Below are positions 1 through 8,959 of a DNA stretch of 64,000 nucleotides, one piece after another (the first letter of the stretch is position 1; each line of letters opens with the position of its first letter). Where the stretch lies: contig QQUF01000035.1 in NCBI GenBank assembly GCA_008501735.1, positions 124,001 to 188,000 on the forward strand, written 5' to 3'. This DNA comes from Calditrichota bacterium. GTDB taxonomy: Bacteria; CLD3. A model generated the notes under the pieces. The model made no database searches. It was given only the letters and a program-made list of their open reading frames with translations, and was not told where the DNA came from. Position numbers and translations under genes: made by a program.

Positions 1-5
1 CTCAG

Positions 6-908
6 TTGAAAATTGTAGAAAATGAAGTTCAAAAAGAAACTTTATCTGTTTGTCCTGTTGTAACAAAAGATCCTTTACCAAGTACTCAAAAGTTAAAAAT
101 TACAAAAATCAAAAATGGTGTTGCAACTAAAGTAATTGATGAAATTGCAACCGAAGAGCCTTTAGAAATTCGTGTCGGTTGGGTTGAAGGTGGAAAACAA
201 AAGATCAACAACATCGCCGTAACAATGCGAACTCCAGGAAATGATTTTGAACTCGCCGCAGGATTCTTGCTCAGTGAAGGAATTGTCAAGAAGAATTCTG
301 ACATCAAAAGCATTGACTACTGCAAAACTGCCAAAACAACCCAATTCCAAAACATCGTTACAGTTGAGCTAAACGAAGGGAGTAAGTTTGACTCTGAAAG
401 ATTTAGCCGAAAAGTTTTAACAAACTCAAGTTGCGGAATTTGTGGTCGAACTTCTTTGGAAATGGTTCGGAATCTTTCGCCAACAAAACCAAAAGGTAAT
501 TTCAAAGTTTCAGCAGATTTTTTTGTTAAGATTTTAGACTACTTGAACGACTCACAAAGAATTTTTTCAAAAACAGGCGGACTTCACGCTTCGGCACTTT
601 TTGATACAAAAGGTGAGTGTTTTGCAATTCGTGAAGATGTTGGAAGGCATAATGCTTTGGACAAAGTTCTCGGAGCGATGTTGCTTGAAAACAAACTTCC
701 TGCTTCTGACACAGCCCTTTTGGTCAGCGGAAGAACAAGTTTCGAGCTCGTACAGAAAGCAATCATTGGAGGAATTCCGTTTCTCGCTGGAATCGGAGCT
801 CCAAGCACTTTAGCAGTCGAATTAGCGAGAGAATTCGGAGTAACTTTAGTCGGCTTTTTGGGAAGAGAGAAGTGCAATGTTTATTCTAGTGGCGAAAGAG
901 TTTTCTAA
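6..908 (+). CDS. fdhD: Formate dehydrogenase accessory sulfurtransferase FdhD
   Basis: FdhD passes sulfur from the cysteine desulfurase IscS to the molybdenum cofactor so that formate dehydrogenase becomes active; it works in the cytoplasm. The family fingerprint is clear: the conserved cysteine pair in SSCGICG (C143/C146 in this numbering) and the REDVGRHNALDKVLG block near residues 209-223, followed by SGRTSFELVQKA. The reading frame is open to the left edge, and the first codon used here is a TTG at base 6, so the true start may lie outside the window; the first 30 residues are not conserved family sequence. It ends one base before the stop of the convergent histidine kinase. No formate dehydrogenase gene is in the window, so the enzyme it serves must be encoded elsewhere. 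Confidence 0.95.
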   Translation: MKIVENEVQKETLSVCPVVTKDPLPSTQKLKITKIKNGVATKVIDEIATEEPLEIRVGWVEGGKQKINNIAVTMRTPGNDFELAAGFLLSEGIVKKNSDIKSIDYCKTAKTTQFQNIVTVELNEGSKFDSERFSRKVLTNSSCGICGRTSLEMVRNLSPTKPKGNFKVSADFFVKILDYLNDSQRIFSKTGGLHASALFDTKGECFAIREDVGRHNALDKVLGAMLLENKLPASDTALLVSGRTSFELVQKAIIGGIPFLAGIGAPSTLAVELAREFGVTLVGFLGREKCNVYSSGERVF

Positions 909-909
909 C

Positions 910-3900
910 CTAAATCTCTGCACTCAAAATTTCTTTTATGGCTTTGGAAAGGTCTTCAACTCCATAAGGTTTGTTAAGAAATCCAACTGCTCCACCTTGT
1001 TCTACTTCTTCAATGTATTTTTCTTTCGAATAACCACTTGAGAAAAGCACTTTGACGTTTGGGTCAATTTCTTTCAGCTTGGCAAATGTTTCTTTTCCAT
1101 TCATATTTGGCATAATCATATCGCAAATTACAAGCGTGATTCTATTTTTATTCTTCTCAAAAACTTCAACGCCTTTTTCTCCGTCTTCTGCTAAGAGAAC
1201 AGAATAACCTAACATTTCAAGGCTTGTTTCCAAAAACTCACGTAAGAAATCTTCGTCTTCAATCACCAAAATTGTCCCAGAACCTCTAACGGGTTTAGTG
1301 TCTGACTTCTCTTCGTAGTCCAATTCTTGTTCTTTGACTTTTGGCAAATAAAGTTTTACTTCCGTTCCTTCACCCAAAACACTGTCAATTTCTACAAATC
1401 CGTTGTGACTTTCGATAATTCCGTAAGCAGTAGAAAGTCCAAGCCCTGTTCCTTTTCCAACCTCTTTAGTTGTAAAGAATGGTTCGAAAATCTTTGGCAA
1501 GTTTTCTTCCGAAATCCCTGAACCTGTGTCAACAATTTTGATTAAAATATAGTTTTCAAGAGGCTCTGATTTGGTTTTTGAAATAGTCGTCTCAGATGTT
1601 GAAACAATTATTCTTCCGCCTTGAGGCATTGCATCTCTTGAGTTATTTAGGAAATTGATAAGCACTTGTTCAATTTTACCTCCGTCTCCCAAAGTAAAAG
1701 AACTCTTTGCTTTTAATTCCAATACAACGCTAATTTTTTTATCGAATGAATGGGTTACAATTCCAAAAACATCTTTAATTACCGAATGCACATTAAATTT
1801 TTTGAAATCAAATTTTTCTTTTCTTGCGAAAGTTAGAAGTTGAGCAACTAATTCCGAAGCTCGTTGTGAAGATTTAATAATTTTTGAGACGTAATCTTCG
1901 CTTTTAGAATTCCATTCTGATTGTATTTCGAGCAGTGAAGCAAAGCCAAGAATTCCATTTAAAATATTATTAAAATCGTGGGCAATTCCTCCTGCAAGAG
2001 TTCCGATTGACTCCATTTTTTGAGCTTGAATGAGTTGTGATTTTAACTGTTTCTCTTCCGTAATGTCTCTGAAAATTGCCAAAGTTACAACTTCATCTTT
2101 TAAAGGAAGTGGTGCAACCCTTACAGAAATATCAAATTCTTTTCCGCATTTTTTAAGACCAATTGTTTCATATTTTTCTTCAACTCTGCCCAAAGACCAT
2201 TCCTTTTCCATTCTTTGAGTCATTTTCTTGCGGTCAGAATTTCCGATAAAATCTAAAATATATTTTCCAACCATTTCGTCAGGTTTTGCGAATCCCATTA
2301 ACTCAAGGCACTTTCTGTTCACAAACAAAACTTTACCATTTTTACTAATCGAAATTGCTAAAGGTGAATTTTCGATTAAAATTTTGTAACGTTCATCAGA
2401 TTCATTTTTTTCTTTCGTTAGTTGAAATTGTTCAATCGTCTTTCGCAAAATCCTAACTACATCTTGAAAAAGTTTGACTTCACTTTGTGAAAACTTGTGA
2501 AAATTTTTATGAAAACTAATATTAATTAACCAATCTTTGTCATTGAAAGGCTCAATCAAATCTCCAATACAAGATTTGGCATTGTTTCCTTCAACATTTC
2601 TTCCTAAATATTTTAAATCATTTTCAAACCAAGGCTCTTTTTTAAATTTATAAATGTCAACTCTTGCTTCCCTTTCAAAATCTCCTTTAAGTTTGATTTC
2701 GGTCCCTAAAGGTAATTTTAATGGTTCTCCTTCTTTAGACGCTGCATACAAAATTTTACCGAAAGGTTCATTCTTTTCCCAAGGATAAGCAATCGCACAG
2801 AAATCAGCGTTAAAGAATTTTACTAAATTTTTAGTAACCCATTCCATTGGTACTTTCAAGTCAGTCGCAGTTGTTACAACTTCAAGAAATTCATTAATAA
2901 ATTTTTGGTGCTGCCTTTGCTTTTCAAGTTTTAAATAATTTTTCTGTGCTTCCTTAAGTGCTTCAACCTTCTCTGTTGTGTCGTGTATTACAACATAGAG
3001 AAAGTTCTTTTGGTTAATGTCTACTCTTGAAAGCGTTACCTCTCCAAAAAATGTTTTGCCTTTGGTAGTTAAAAAACTCCATTGGAAATTGATAGATTTG
3101 TCTTTAGAAGCCATTTTGATAAGTTCTTTGAGCTTATCTTTTGAAAGTTTTCCGTCAGGCTGAAAATTAGTTGAAAATGATTTGTAAGTTAACAATTCAG
3201 ATTCATCACATTCAAAAAGCTTTAGGGCTTTAGGGTTGAAATCGACAATATGTTTTCCGTCAGGTGTAATTAGAAAAATTGCATCCTCTGAATTCTCAAA
3301 GATTGTTCGGTATCTAACTTCCGACTCAATTTCTTTTTGTCGGCTTGTTCTCAAAAGTTCAAGGTTTTTTTGTAGGGAATCGTTCAATAACACTCTTTCA
3401 ATGTCAATTCCTACTGCACTAATAAATGCTTCAAGAGATTTTATCAAACTTGGTGTTGGTCTTTTTCTTTCAACAGAATCATCTAAAGTCGCAAGTCCAA
3501 TCGCCTCATTTTTGGAGTTATTAATTGGAATTAGAAAAAAATCGTCTGGGTCCCAATCTTCGTTCAAATCTTTCTTTGGGATTTCACTTTTTATAGTTCT
3601 TTTCTCAGTACCAGTAATAATTTTTTTCTGTTCTTCTTCTGTAAGATAGTAAGAATTTGTTCCTTTATATTTATCACTTGAAGAAAGTTTTTCCAAAAGT
3701 GAGTCGAAAAAATTATAACTTGCATAAAGTTTCTCAAGCTCTTCTTGTTTGACTCCAAAATGACCGAGATGAACTTGCTGTAATTCTCTATCAAGCAAAT
3801 AAATTATTGCTCTTTCATAGAGTTCAGCTCTTTGAAAAGCTTTACAAGCGAGTTTAAGTTTTTGAGAAATCTTAGGCTCTTTTTGAATGTCATTCAAGTA

Positions 3901-3951
3901 ATCGAGAAGAAGGGTTGTTTTATCTGATTCTTTTGGAAGCATTAGTTTCAT
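910..3951 (-). CDS. Soluble hybrid sensor histidine kinase (GAF-PAS-GAF-PAS-HisKA-HATPase-REC)
   Basis: This is a large two-component sensor of 1,013 residues without a recognisable membrane segment, so it probably senses a cytoplasmic signal. Domains by eye: a GAF-like region about 30-190, PAS about 210-330, a second GAF-like region about 345-510, and PAS about 520-640 ending in IFRDITEEK. HisKA follows with phospho-acceptor H658 in AGGIAHDFNN, then a HATPase with the N box NNSRDAM, DTGSGI, and GTGLGLS (to about 870). A receiver domain with phospho-acceptor D944 in ICDMIMPNMNG closes the protein. The AHDFNN type of HisKA with a C-terminal receiver is common in orphan hybrid kinases. No response regulator with an output domain is adjacent. 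The signal and the target are unknown. Confidence 0.93.
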   Translation of the reverse strand: MKLMLPKESDKTTLLLDYLNDIQKEPKISQKLKLACKAFQRAELYERAIIYLLDRELQQVHLGHFGVKQEELEKLYASYNFFDSLLEKLSSSDKYKGTNSYYLTEEEQKKIITGTEKRTIKSEIPKKDLNEDWDPDDFFLIPINNSKNEAIGLATLDDSVERKRPTPSLIKSLEAFISAVGIDIERVLLNDSLQKNLELLRTSRQKEIESEVRYRTIFENSEDAIFLITPDGKHIVDFNPKALKLFECDESELLTYKSFSTNFQPDGKLSKDKLKELIKMASKDKSINFQWSFLTTKGKTFFGEVTLSRVDINQKNFLYVVIHDTTEKVEALKEAQKNYLKLEKQRQHQKFINEFLEVVTTATDLKVPMEWVTKNLVKFFNADFCAIAYPWEKNEPFGKILYAASKEGEPLKLPLGTEIKLKGDFEREARVDIYKFKKEPWFENDLKYLGRNVEGNNAKSCIGDLIEPFNDKDWLINISFHKNFHKFSQSEVKLFQDVVRILRKTIEQFQLTKEKNESDERYKILIENSPLAISISKNGKVLFVNRKCLELMGFAKPDEMVGKYILDFIGNSDRKKMTQRMEKEWSLGRVEEKYETIGLKKCGKEFDISVRVAPLPLKDEVVTLAIFRDITEEKQLKSQLIQAQKMESIGTLAGGIAHDFNNILNGILGFASLLEIQSEWNSKSEDYVSKIIKSSQRASELVAQLLTFARKEKFDFKKFNVHSVIKDVFGIVTHSFDKKISVVLELKAKSSFTLGDGGKIEQVLINFLNNSRDAMPQGGRIIVSTSETTISKTKSEPLENYILIKIVDTGSGISEENLPKIFEPFFTTKEVGKGTGLGLSTAYGIIESHNGFVEIDSVLGEGTEVKLYLPKVKEQELDYEEKSDTKPVRGSGTILVIEDEDFLREFLETSLEMLGYSVLLAEDGEKGVEVFEKNKNRITLVICDMIMPNMNGKETFAKLKEIDPNVKVLFSSGYSKEKYIEEVEQGGAVGFLNKPYGVEDLSKAIKEILSAEI

Positions 3952-4083
3952 TGTACAATTTAAGTATTTTTATTTTAAATAACTTAAGAACTTTGGAAAA
4001 AAGTCCCGAAAAATATTTTTTTTCTCTTATAAAAATTATCAGTACCTTACTCGCCAACTTTAATCAAAAATATGGAGAAAAAA

Positions 4084-4602
4084 ATGCAAAAAAGAATTAA
4101 CAAAATTGTTTCAATGGTTTTGATTGCTATTTTCTGTTCTTTCAGCCTAACAAGTTGTTACGGCAAGTTCAACCTCACCAAAAAACTTTACAACTGGAAT
4201 GGAAATCTTGGGGACAAGTGGATAAATTCAATTATGATGATTGTCTTGATGATTGTTCCTGCCTACTCAATTGCAGGTTTTGTTGACGTGGCAATTTTAA
4301 ATGTTATTGAATTTTGGACAGGAGACAACCCTGTTGCAATGAAAGAAGGCGAAAAGGAAACTAAGTTCGTAGAAATGGACGGAGAAAATTACGAAATCAC
4401 AGCCACAAAAAATCGTTTTGACGTTAAAAATCTTCAAACTGGAAAAGAGGCAAGCCTTCTTTTTAACGCAGATTCTCAATCTTGGTTTGTAGAGACAAAC
4501 GGAACTCAAACAAGAGTTGCCCAGTACGATGACGAAAACACAGATTTACTCGCTCTCATTAATCCTGACGGAAAACTCACAGAAGTAAACGTAGCTGAAT
4601 AA
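4084..4602 (+). CDS. DUF3332 family membrane lipoprotein
   Basis: The 172-residue product starts with a lipoprotein signal ending in SLTSC, continues with YGKFNLTKKLYNWNG and has a hydrophobic stretch (WINSIMMIVLMIVPAYSIAG), which is the usual layout of DUF3332. The C-terminal half is soluble and polar. The family has no known function. I chose the ATG at 4084 rather than the in-frame ATG at 4072 because GGAGA at 4074-4078 is then well placed as a ribosome binding site. It stands alone, divergent from the histidine kinase, and a strong hairpin follows it at once. Confidence 0.75.
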   Translation: MQKRINKIVSMVLIAIFCSFSLTSCYGKFNLTKKLYNWNGNLGDKWINSIMMIVLMIVPAYSIAGFVDVAILNVIEFWTGDNPVAMKEGEKETKFVEMDGENYEITATKNRFDVKNLQTGKEASLLFNADSQSWFVETNGTQTRVAQYDDENTDLLALINPDGKLTEVNVAE

Positions 4603-4613
4603 AATTTTAATTT

Positions 4614-4648
4614 GTAGTGAACAAAGTTTTTTGTTCACTACCTTTTTT
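4614..4648 (+). terminator. Intrinsic terminator after the DUF3332 gene
   Basis: A perfect 12-bp stem (GTAGTGAACAAA at 4614-4625, its complement at 4630-4641) has a 4-base loop and is followed by C and six T on the plus strand. It lies between the convergent DUF3332 and dtd genes and is best placed for the plus strand. The stem sequence recurs near 60113-60144, so it may also be a dispersed repeat used as a terminator. Confidence 0.85.
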
Positions 4649-5084
4649 AACTTTCAAGCATCAAAGTTACAGGTCCATCATTTTGGATTTCAACTAACAT
4701 ATCCGCTCCAAACTCTCCTGTCCCAACTTTCAATCCAAATTTTCTCATTTCAGAAATAAATTCTTCGTAGAGTTTCTCTGCGTAATCTGGTTTTGCTGAT
4801 TCGATAAAACTTGGTCTTCTGCCTTTTCGTGTGTCTCCATAAAGTGTGAACTGGGAGACTATCAAAATGTCTTTTTTGAGTGCCAAAGTTGAAAGGTTCA
4901 TCTTTCCATTTTCATCATTGTGGATTCGTAAATTCACAGCTTTTTCAGCAAGGAACTTCAAATCTTTTTCTGTGTCAGAATCGTGAAACCCGACTAGCAA
5001 AACAATTCCTTCTCCGATTTCTCCGACAACTTTTCCAGCAATTGTTACCGAGCCTTTTTTGACTCTTTGTAAAAGAATTTTCAT
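4647..5084 (-). CDS. dtd: D-aminoacyl-tRNA deacylase
   Basis: Dtd hydrolyses D-amino acids mischarged onto tRNA and so keeps them out of translation. The 145-residue length is typical. The start MKILLQRVKKGSVTIAGKVVGEIG, the central SQFTLYGDTRKGRRPSF and the C-terminal GEFGADMLVEIQNDGPVT are all diagnostic; the SQFTLYG stretch and the GPVT element form the active site in the family. The start overlaps the stop of the upstream DUF885 gene by 4 bases (5081-5084), so the two are probably co-translated. Confidence 0.97.
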   Translation of the reverse strand: MKILLQRVKKGSVTIAGKVVGEIGEGIVLLVGFHDSDTEKDLKFLAEKAVNLRIHNDENGKMNLSTLALKKDILIVSQFTLYGDTRKGRRPSFIESAKPDYAEKLYEEFISEMRKFGLKVGTGEFGADMLVEIQNDGPVTLMLES

Positions 5085-6862
5085 TTCAATTTTTCTTGTT
5101 CAATCCACTCGTCCATAACTTTCTCAAGAACACTGAGAGGAAGTCCACCATTTCTCAAAAGTGCGTCGTGAAATTCGCGAATGTCGAATTTATTACCAAG
5201 TTCTTTTGTAGCCTTTGCACGAATTTCTTTTATTTTCAATTCACCGATTTTGTAAGCTAACGCTTGCCCAGGCATCGAAATGTAACGCTCAACTTCTGAC
5301 TCAATGTCAACTTCTGCAAGGCTAAGATTTTTCATACAAAATGCAATCGCATCTTCGCGAGTCCATTTGAAGTAGTGCATTCCAGTATCAACAATCAAAC
5401 GAACTGCTCGCCAAGCTTCAAAAGTTAATCTTCCGTAATCAGAATAAGGGTCTTGGTAAAAACCTGCCTCTTTTCCCAAACTTTCGGCGTAAAGTCCCCA
5501 ACCTTCAACAAAAGCTGTTTCTCCTCCACCTTGACGGAATTTTGGTAAATTTTTAAGTTCTTGAGTAAAAGCAATTTGTAAGTGATGTCCTGGAACCGCT
5601 TCGTGGAAAGCAAGTGCTTCCATTGTGTAAAGTGCTCGTTTTTCAGGTAAACTTGTGTTCACATAAAAATACCCCGGACGCGAACGATCTTCAGGAGCAG
5701 AATAGTAGTAAGCAACAGGTGCAGAAAGTGCTCTGAATTCTTCAATCTCTTTTAAATCGTACTCTGACTCAGGAAGTCTTTTGAAAAACTTTGGTAACTC
5801 CTTGTCCATCTTTTTAAGAATTTCTCGAAAACCTTTCATTAATTGTTCACCAGAAGTTGCATAAAACTGCTTGTCTTCCCTTACGTAAGTAATGAACTCG
5901 TCAAGACTTCCTTCAAAACTAACTTTTTTCTTTACAGTTTCCATCTCCGCACGAATTCTTTTGAGTTCTTTTTTACCAAGTTCAGCAATTTCTTCAGGAG
6001 TTAAGTCAGTTGTTGTGTAAGATTTTGCAAGGTAAGCGTAACGTTCATTTCCGTTTGGCAAAGACCAAGTTCCAAAGTTTTCACGGCAATTTGGTAAGTA
6101 GTCTTTTTCAAAAAATTCAAGCAATTTTTGGTTTGCAGGATTAATTTTTTCTGAAATTGCCTTTGCCATTTTTTCCGAAAGTCCTTCTTTCTCTGCTTCA
6201 CTAAAGCTGTCAGGAAACTTACTTGCAGGTTTGAAAAGAATGCTTTCTTTCGGGTCATCTTTTATTAATGCTTGAATTTGTGGAACAACCTTTTCCATAA
6301 TTTTTTGTGGTGGAACAATCTTTTGTTCCACACCTTTTTTCATTCTTTCAATCAAATTATCAATTTGTTCTGCGTAACCGTTTAGCCTTGAAATGTAATT
6401 TTCATAATCTTTGACCGACTCGAAACGCGAGTAACCTTGAATTTGTGGAAATGAAATGTGAAAACCGTTTTGCTGTCCAATTGGCATCAAATGATAATTA
6501 AACTTGAAACTTTCAATTTGGCTTTCCAGACCATCTTTGTAAAGTAAGAGGTTTAACTTTTCTTCTTTCGGTAAAATCTCATAGTTGATTGCTTCGATTC
6601 TTTTTAAGACTTTCTTTGTCCTCTCTCGGTCTTTGAGAATTGCCTTTTCAGAAAAGTCAGGAAGTTTATCGTCAAAACGATGGTCTCCTTCGTAAGTAGC
6701 AGAAGTCGGATAACGTTCGAGGTAGTATTCCCAATTTTCATCGAAAATCTCGTGCATCTTTTTTACTTCTTTTTCAGATTCAGTTTCTGCTTTGACTTGC
6801 AAAGTCGCAAAACTTAAAATCGAAATTGTACAAAGAATGCTTAAAAAGTAAGTTCTGTACAT
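5081..6862 (-). CDS. Secreted DUF885 family protein (predicted metallopeptidase-like)
   Basis: This 593-residue protein carries an N-terminal signal peptide (hydrophobic to about residue 25, ending in LQVKAE) and so acts outside the cytoplasm. DUF885 hallmarks are present in the C-terminal half: HEAVPGHHLQ with its histidine pairs, then FVEGWGLYAESLG, which together resemble the zinc site of gluzincin peptidases. Many family members are annotated as peptidases but few have been tested. It is the middle gene of a minus-strand run, overlapping dtd by 4 bases and lying 35 bases after the TPR/hydrolase gene. Confidence 0.88.
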   Translation of the reverse strand: MYRTYFLSILCTISILSFATLQVKAETESEKEVKKMHEIFDENWEYYLERYPTSATYEGDHRFDDKLPDFSEKAILKDRERTKKVLKRIEAINYEILPKEEKLNLLLYKDGLESQIESFKFNYHLMPIGQQNGFHISFPQIQGYSRFESVKDYENYISRLNGYAEQIDNLIERMKKGVEQKIVPPQKIMEKVVPQIQALIKDDPKESILFKPASKFPDSFSEAEKEGLSEKMAKAISEKINPANQKLLEFFEKDYLPNCRENFGTWSLPNGNERYAYLAKSYTTTDLTPEEIAELGKKELKRIRAEMETVKKKVSFEGSLDEFITYVREDKQFYATSGEQLMKGFREILKKMDKELPKFFKRLPESEYDLKEIEEFRALSAPVAYYYSAPEDRSRPGYFYVNTSLPEKRALYTMEALAFHEAVPGHHLQIAFTQELKNLPKFRQGGGETAFVEGWGLYAESLGKEAGFYQDPYSDYGRLTFEAWRAVRLIVDTGMHYFKWTREDAIAFCMKNLSLAEVDIESEVERYISMPGQALAYKIGELKIKEIRAKATKELGNKFDIREFHDALLRNGGLPLSVLEKVMDEWIEQEKLK

Positions 6863-6897
6863 TTTGTTTTCCTTTCAGAAAGACTAAAGAATTTTTA

Positions 6898-8367
6898 TTA
6901 AAGTTTGGATTTTACCCAATTGATTACAAAATCAGAAACAACTTTTTCTGATTTAAGCAAACGAATTCCGACTTGTGGTGAGTCGAAAACATTTTTTTCT
7001 GTGAGGCTTTTATCGGAAATCTCAATCAATTCGTCAACCAAATCTAAAGACTCTGAGTCAACATTGCTTGTTACAAAAAGAGTCGGTTTTGGTGTCTTTG
7101 CTAACTTAATTGCTTTCCGTAAATCCGAGTAACGGTAAGTCTGTAGTGGAGAAATTAAAACGAAAGCCTTGACTTCATCTTTGAATTTAGTTGCGATTCT
7201 TCCAATTGAAGCACCTTCATCAATTCCAATAACTGCAATCCTCGAAGCATCAATTCCTTGAATCTTCTTTAAAACTGAAATTGCTTTTTTAATGTCAAAA
7301 GTGATGTTATGAAAGTCCACTGAATTCGCAGGAGCTTGCAATGCGTCAGGAACAGGAATTTGTTTGGAAACACTTCGTCCGTGCCCACGAAGGTCTAAAG
7401 TAAAAACATTTATTCCTGCTTTGACAAAAGATTTTGCAACAGAGGTTAGGCTTTTTTGTGAATCACCAAAAGGGTGAACAAAAACTACAACAGGTGAATT
7501 TGGAACTTTAGCTTTGTAAAGAATTCCTTCGATTTTGTGGTAGTCGTTTGTCTCAAAAGAAATAATTTCACCACCATTTTGCTCCACTACCAACTTGTAA
7601 TCTTCTTCTGCAGCTTTAAGACCTTCTGCGACTCTTCTATCAAAACCTTCTAAGTTTCCGTTATTAAAACCTTTGTAAGCGACTTTTAAATCTTGGCGAA
7701 TTTGAGGACTCAAACCTTTTGTTTCAGCATAAAGTCCAAGAATCAAATCAAAAGCCTCTTCATAATTATTTCCCAAAGCGTAAGTTTCCAAAAGATGTGA
7801 AATAGGAGAGACTGTCGGCAGAGAGTATTTTTCAAAAATCTTAATTGAAGACTTCAATTTCTCTTCTGCAAGGTCTAAATTTCCATTCAATGCAAAAGCC
7901 CAACCAAGTCCGTCTGCAATGTAACCTTCAAGAAGTTCATCACGTGGATTCAAAGTCTTTACTTTGTCTTCAGCACTTCGCAATAGCTTTAATGCTTTTT
8001 GGTGTTTTCCTTGGTCACTCAAAAGCAACAAGTAAGAACCAAGTTGAAAACTTATTCTTGGGTCTTCTGGTTCGAGAGCTAAAGCAGCTTCGTAGTTCTT
8101 GATTGTTTCGGTCGAATCTACTTGCTCCATAAATTGACCAAGAAGCTGATAAATTGTGCTTTTGTCTTTACCTTCATATTTGAGAAGCAAAGATTTCAAG
8201 TTTGCGACTCGTTTTTGAAACGGAAGTTCAGATTCAAGTACTTTTTTTAAATCCTTTTTTAAAGTTTCAGATTGGGCAAAAGATTCCATTGCAAAGACTG
8301 AAACAAAACAAAAAAGTAAAAGAATTTTTAGTGAGAAATTTAAGAAATTAGGTGGGTTTAAAATCAT
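6898..8367 (-). CDS. Secreted TPR protein with a degenerate alpha/beta-hydrolase domain
   Basis: The 489-residue product has a signal peptide (to about residue 31, ending SFAQ), a TPR-like helical region about 40-250, and an alpha/beta-hydrolase fold about 270-489. The fold is recognisable from VVVFVHPFGDSQKSL and FTLDLRGHGRS. At the nucleophile elbow, where Gly-x-Ser-x-Gly is expected, the sequence is GIDEG, placing aspartate 383 at the serine position. The expected catalytic histidine near residue 465 reads SPQVGIRLL, without a histidine. The domain is therefore probably not an ordinary serine hydrolase and may be a binding or scaffold module. Its start overlaps panD by 4 bases (8364-8367). 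Confidence 0.8.
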   Translation of the reverse strand: MILNPPNFLNFSLKILLLFCFVSVFAMESFAQSETLKKDLKKVLESELPFQKRVANLKSLLLKYEGKDKSTIYQLLGQFMEQVDSTETIKNYEAALALEPEDPRISFQLGSYLLLLSDQGKHQKALKLLRSAEDKVKTLNPRDELLEGYIADGLGWAFALNGNLDLAEEKLKSSIKIFEKYSLPTVSPISHLLETYALGNNYEEAFDLILGLYAETKGLSPQIRQDLKVAYKGFNNGNLEGFDRRVAEGLKAAEEDYKLVVEQNGGEIISFETNDYHKIEGILYKAKVPNSPVVVFVHPFGDSQKSLTSVAKSFVKAGINVFTLDLRGHGRSVSKQIPVPDALQAPANSVDFHNITFDIKKAISVLKKIQGIDASRIAVIGIDEGASIGRIATKFKDEVKAFVLISPLQTYRYSDLRKAIKLAKTPKPTLFVTSNVDSESLDLVDELIEISDKSLTEKNVFDSPQVGIRLLKSEKVVSDFVINWVKSKL

Positions 8368-8723
8368 CCTGTAATCTGCTTAATTTTGTTGTCGTCGTCA
8401 AGTAAAGCAACTCTTGGGACAACACTTTTTGCTTCTTCGTTTGTTACAAAGCCATAAGCAATTATGATTATTTTATCTCCGACTTGTCCAAGTCTTGCTG
8501 CTGCTCCGTTTAAACAAAAAACACCTGAACCAGGTTCTCCTTCGATAATGTAAGTTTCAAATCGCTGACCGTTGTTAACATTCACAACAGAAACCTTTTC
8601 ATAAGGTGCAATTTGAGCTTGTTCTAAAATTTCGGAATCAACAGTTAAACTGCCTTCGTAATGAAGTTCCGCTTGAGTTACAGTTGCACGGTGAATTTTC
8701 GCCCTGCACATTATTCTTAACAT
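8364..8723 (-). CDS. panD: Aspartate 1-decarboxylase (pyruvoyl-dependent)
   Basis: PanD converts L-aspartate to beta-alanine for pantothenate and coenzyme A synthesis. The proenzyme cleaves itself between Gly24 and Ser25 to create the pyruvoyl cofactor; here the site is HYEGSLTVD with exactly G24-S25. The start MLRIMCRAKIHRATVTQA and the block CLNGAAARLGQVGD are typical, and the 119-residue length fits. coaX, a later enzyme of the same pathway, lies about 5 kb away on the other strand. Transcription starts in the intergenic region shared with meaB. Confidence 0.98.
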   Translation of the reverse strand: MLRIMCRAKIHRATVTQAELHYEGSLTVDSEILEQAQIAPYEKVSVVNVNNGQRFETYIIEGEPGSGVFCLNGAAARLGQVGDKIIIIAYGFVTNEEAKSVVPRVALLDDDNKIKQITG

Positions 8724-8746
8724 TAAATTACCTTTTTCTAATGATT

Positions 8747-8773
8747 AATTACTAATGATTATGATTAGTAATT
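8747..8773. repeat. 10-bp inverted repeat upstream of panD
   Basis: AATTACTAAT (8747-8756) and ATTAGTAATT (8764-8773) form a perfect 10-bp stem around 7 bases. It sits 24 bases from the panD start, in the divergent panD-meaB region, so it could be an operator or a leader hairpin for panD. No known regulator motif is recognised. Confidence 0.45.
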
Positions 8774-8787
8774 TTAAACTAAATTGA

Positions 8788-8807
8788 AAGTACCAAAAAA
8801 GGTACTT
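8788..8807. repeat. Short inverted repeat AAGTACC-N6-GGTACTT
   Basis: A perfect 7-bp palindrome with six A in the centre lies between panD and meaB. Two other GTAC-N6-GTAC palindromes occur at 51294-51311 and 53842-53873. The size and spacing would suit a dimeric regulator, but this is only a pattern match. Confidence 0.35.
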
Positions 8808-8829
8808 AAACGCAGAATGATTTCCAAAT

Positions 8830-8859
8830 AATTTTTAGCAGTGAATTTTGCTAAAAATT
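8830..8859. repeat. 11-bp hairpin in the meaB leader
   Basis: AATTTTTAGCA (8830-8840) and TGCTAAAAATT (8849-8859) form a perfect stem around 8 bases, followed by TTGTTTT. It is about 100 bases upstream of meaB. It could be a leader hairpin or weak terminator; no gene upstream on that strand needs terminating. Confidence 0.4.
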
Positions 8860-8959
8860 TTGTTTTATTGCTTCGATTTTTAGCTTTTAAAATACCGAAT
8901 TTATCGCTTTAAAGTAAGCCTCTCGGTAAATAAATTTTAACTTAATTTTTAACTTTCAT

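Noticed and set aside
3236-3649. A 137-codon open frame on the plus strand inside the histidine kinase gene
   Set aside because: It is antisense to a clear PAS/GAF region, has Ser/Phe-rich low-complexity translation and no ribosome binding site; it is a shadow.
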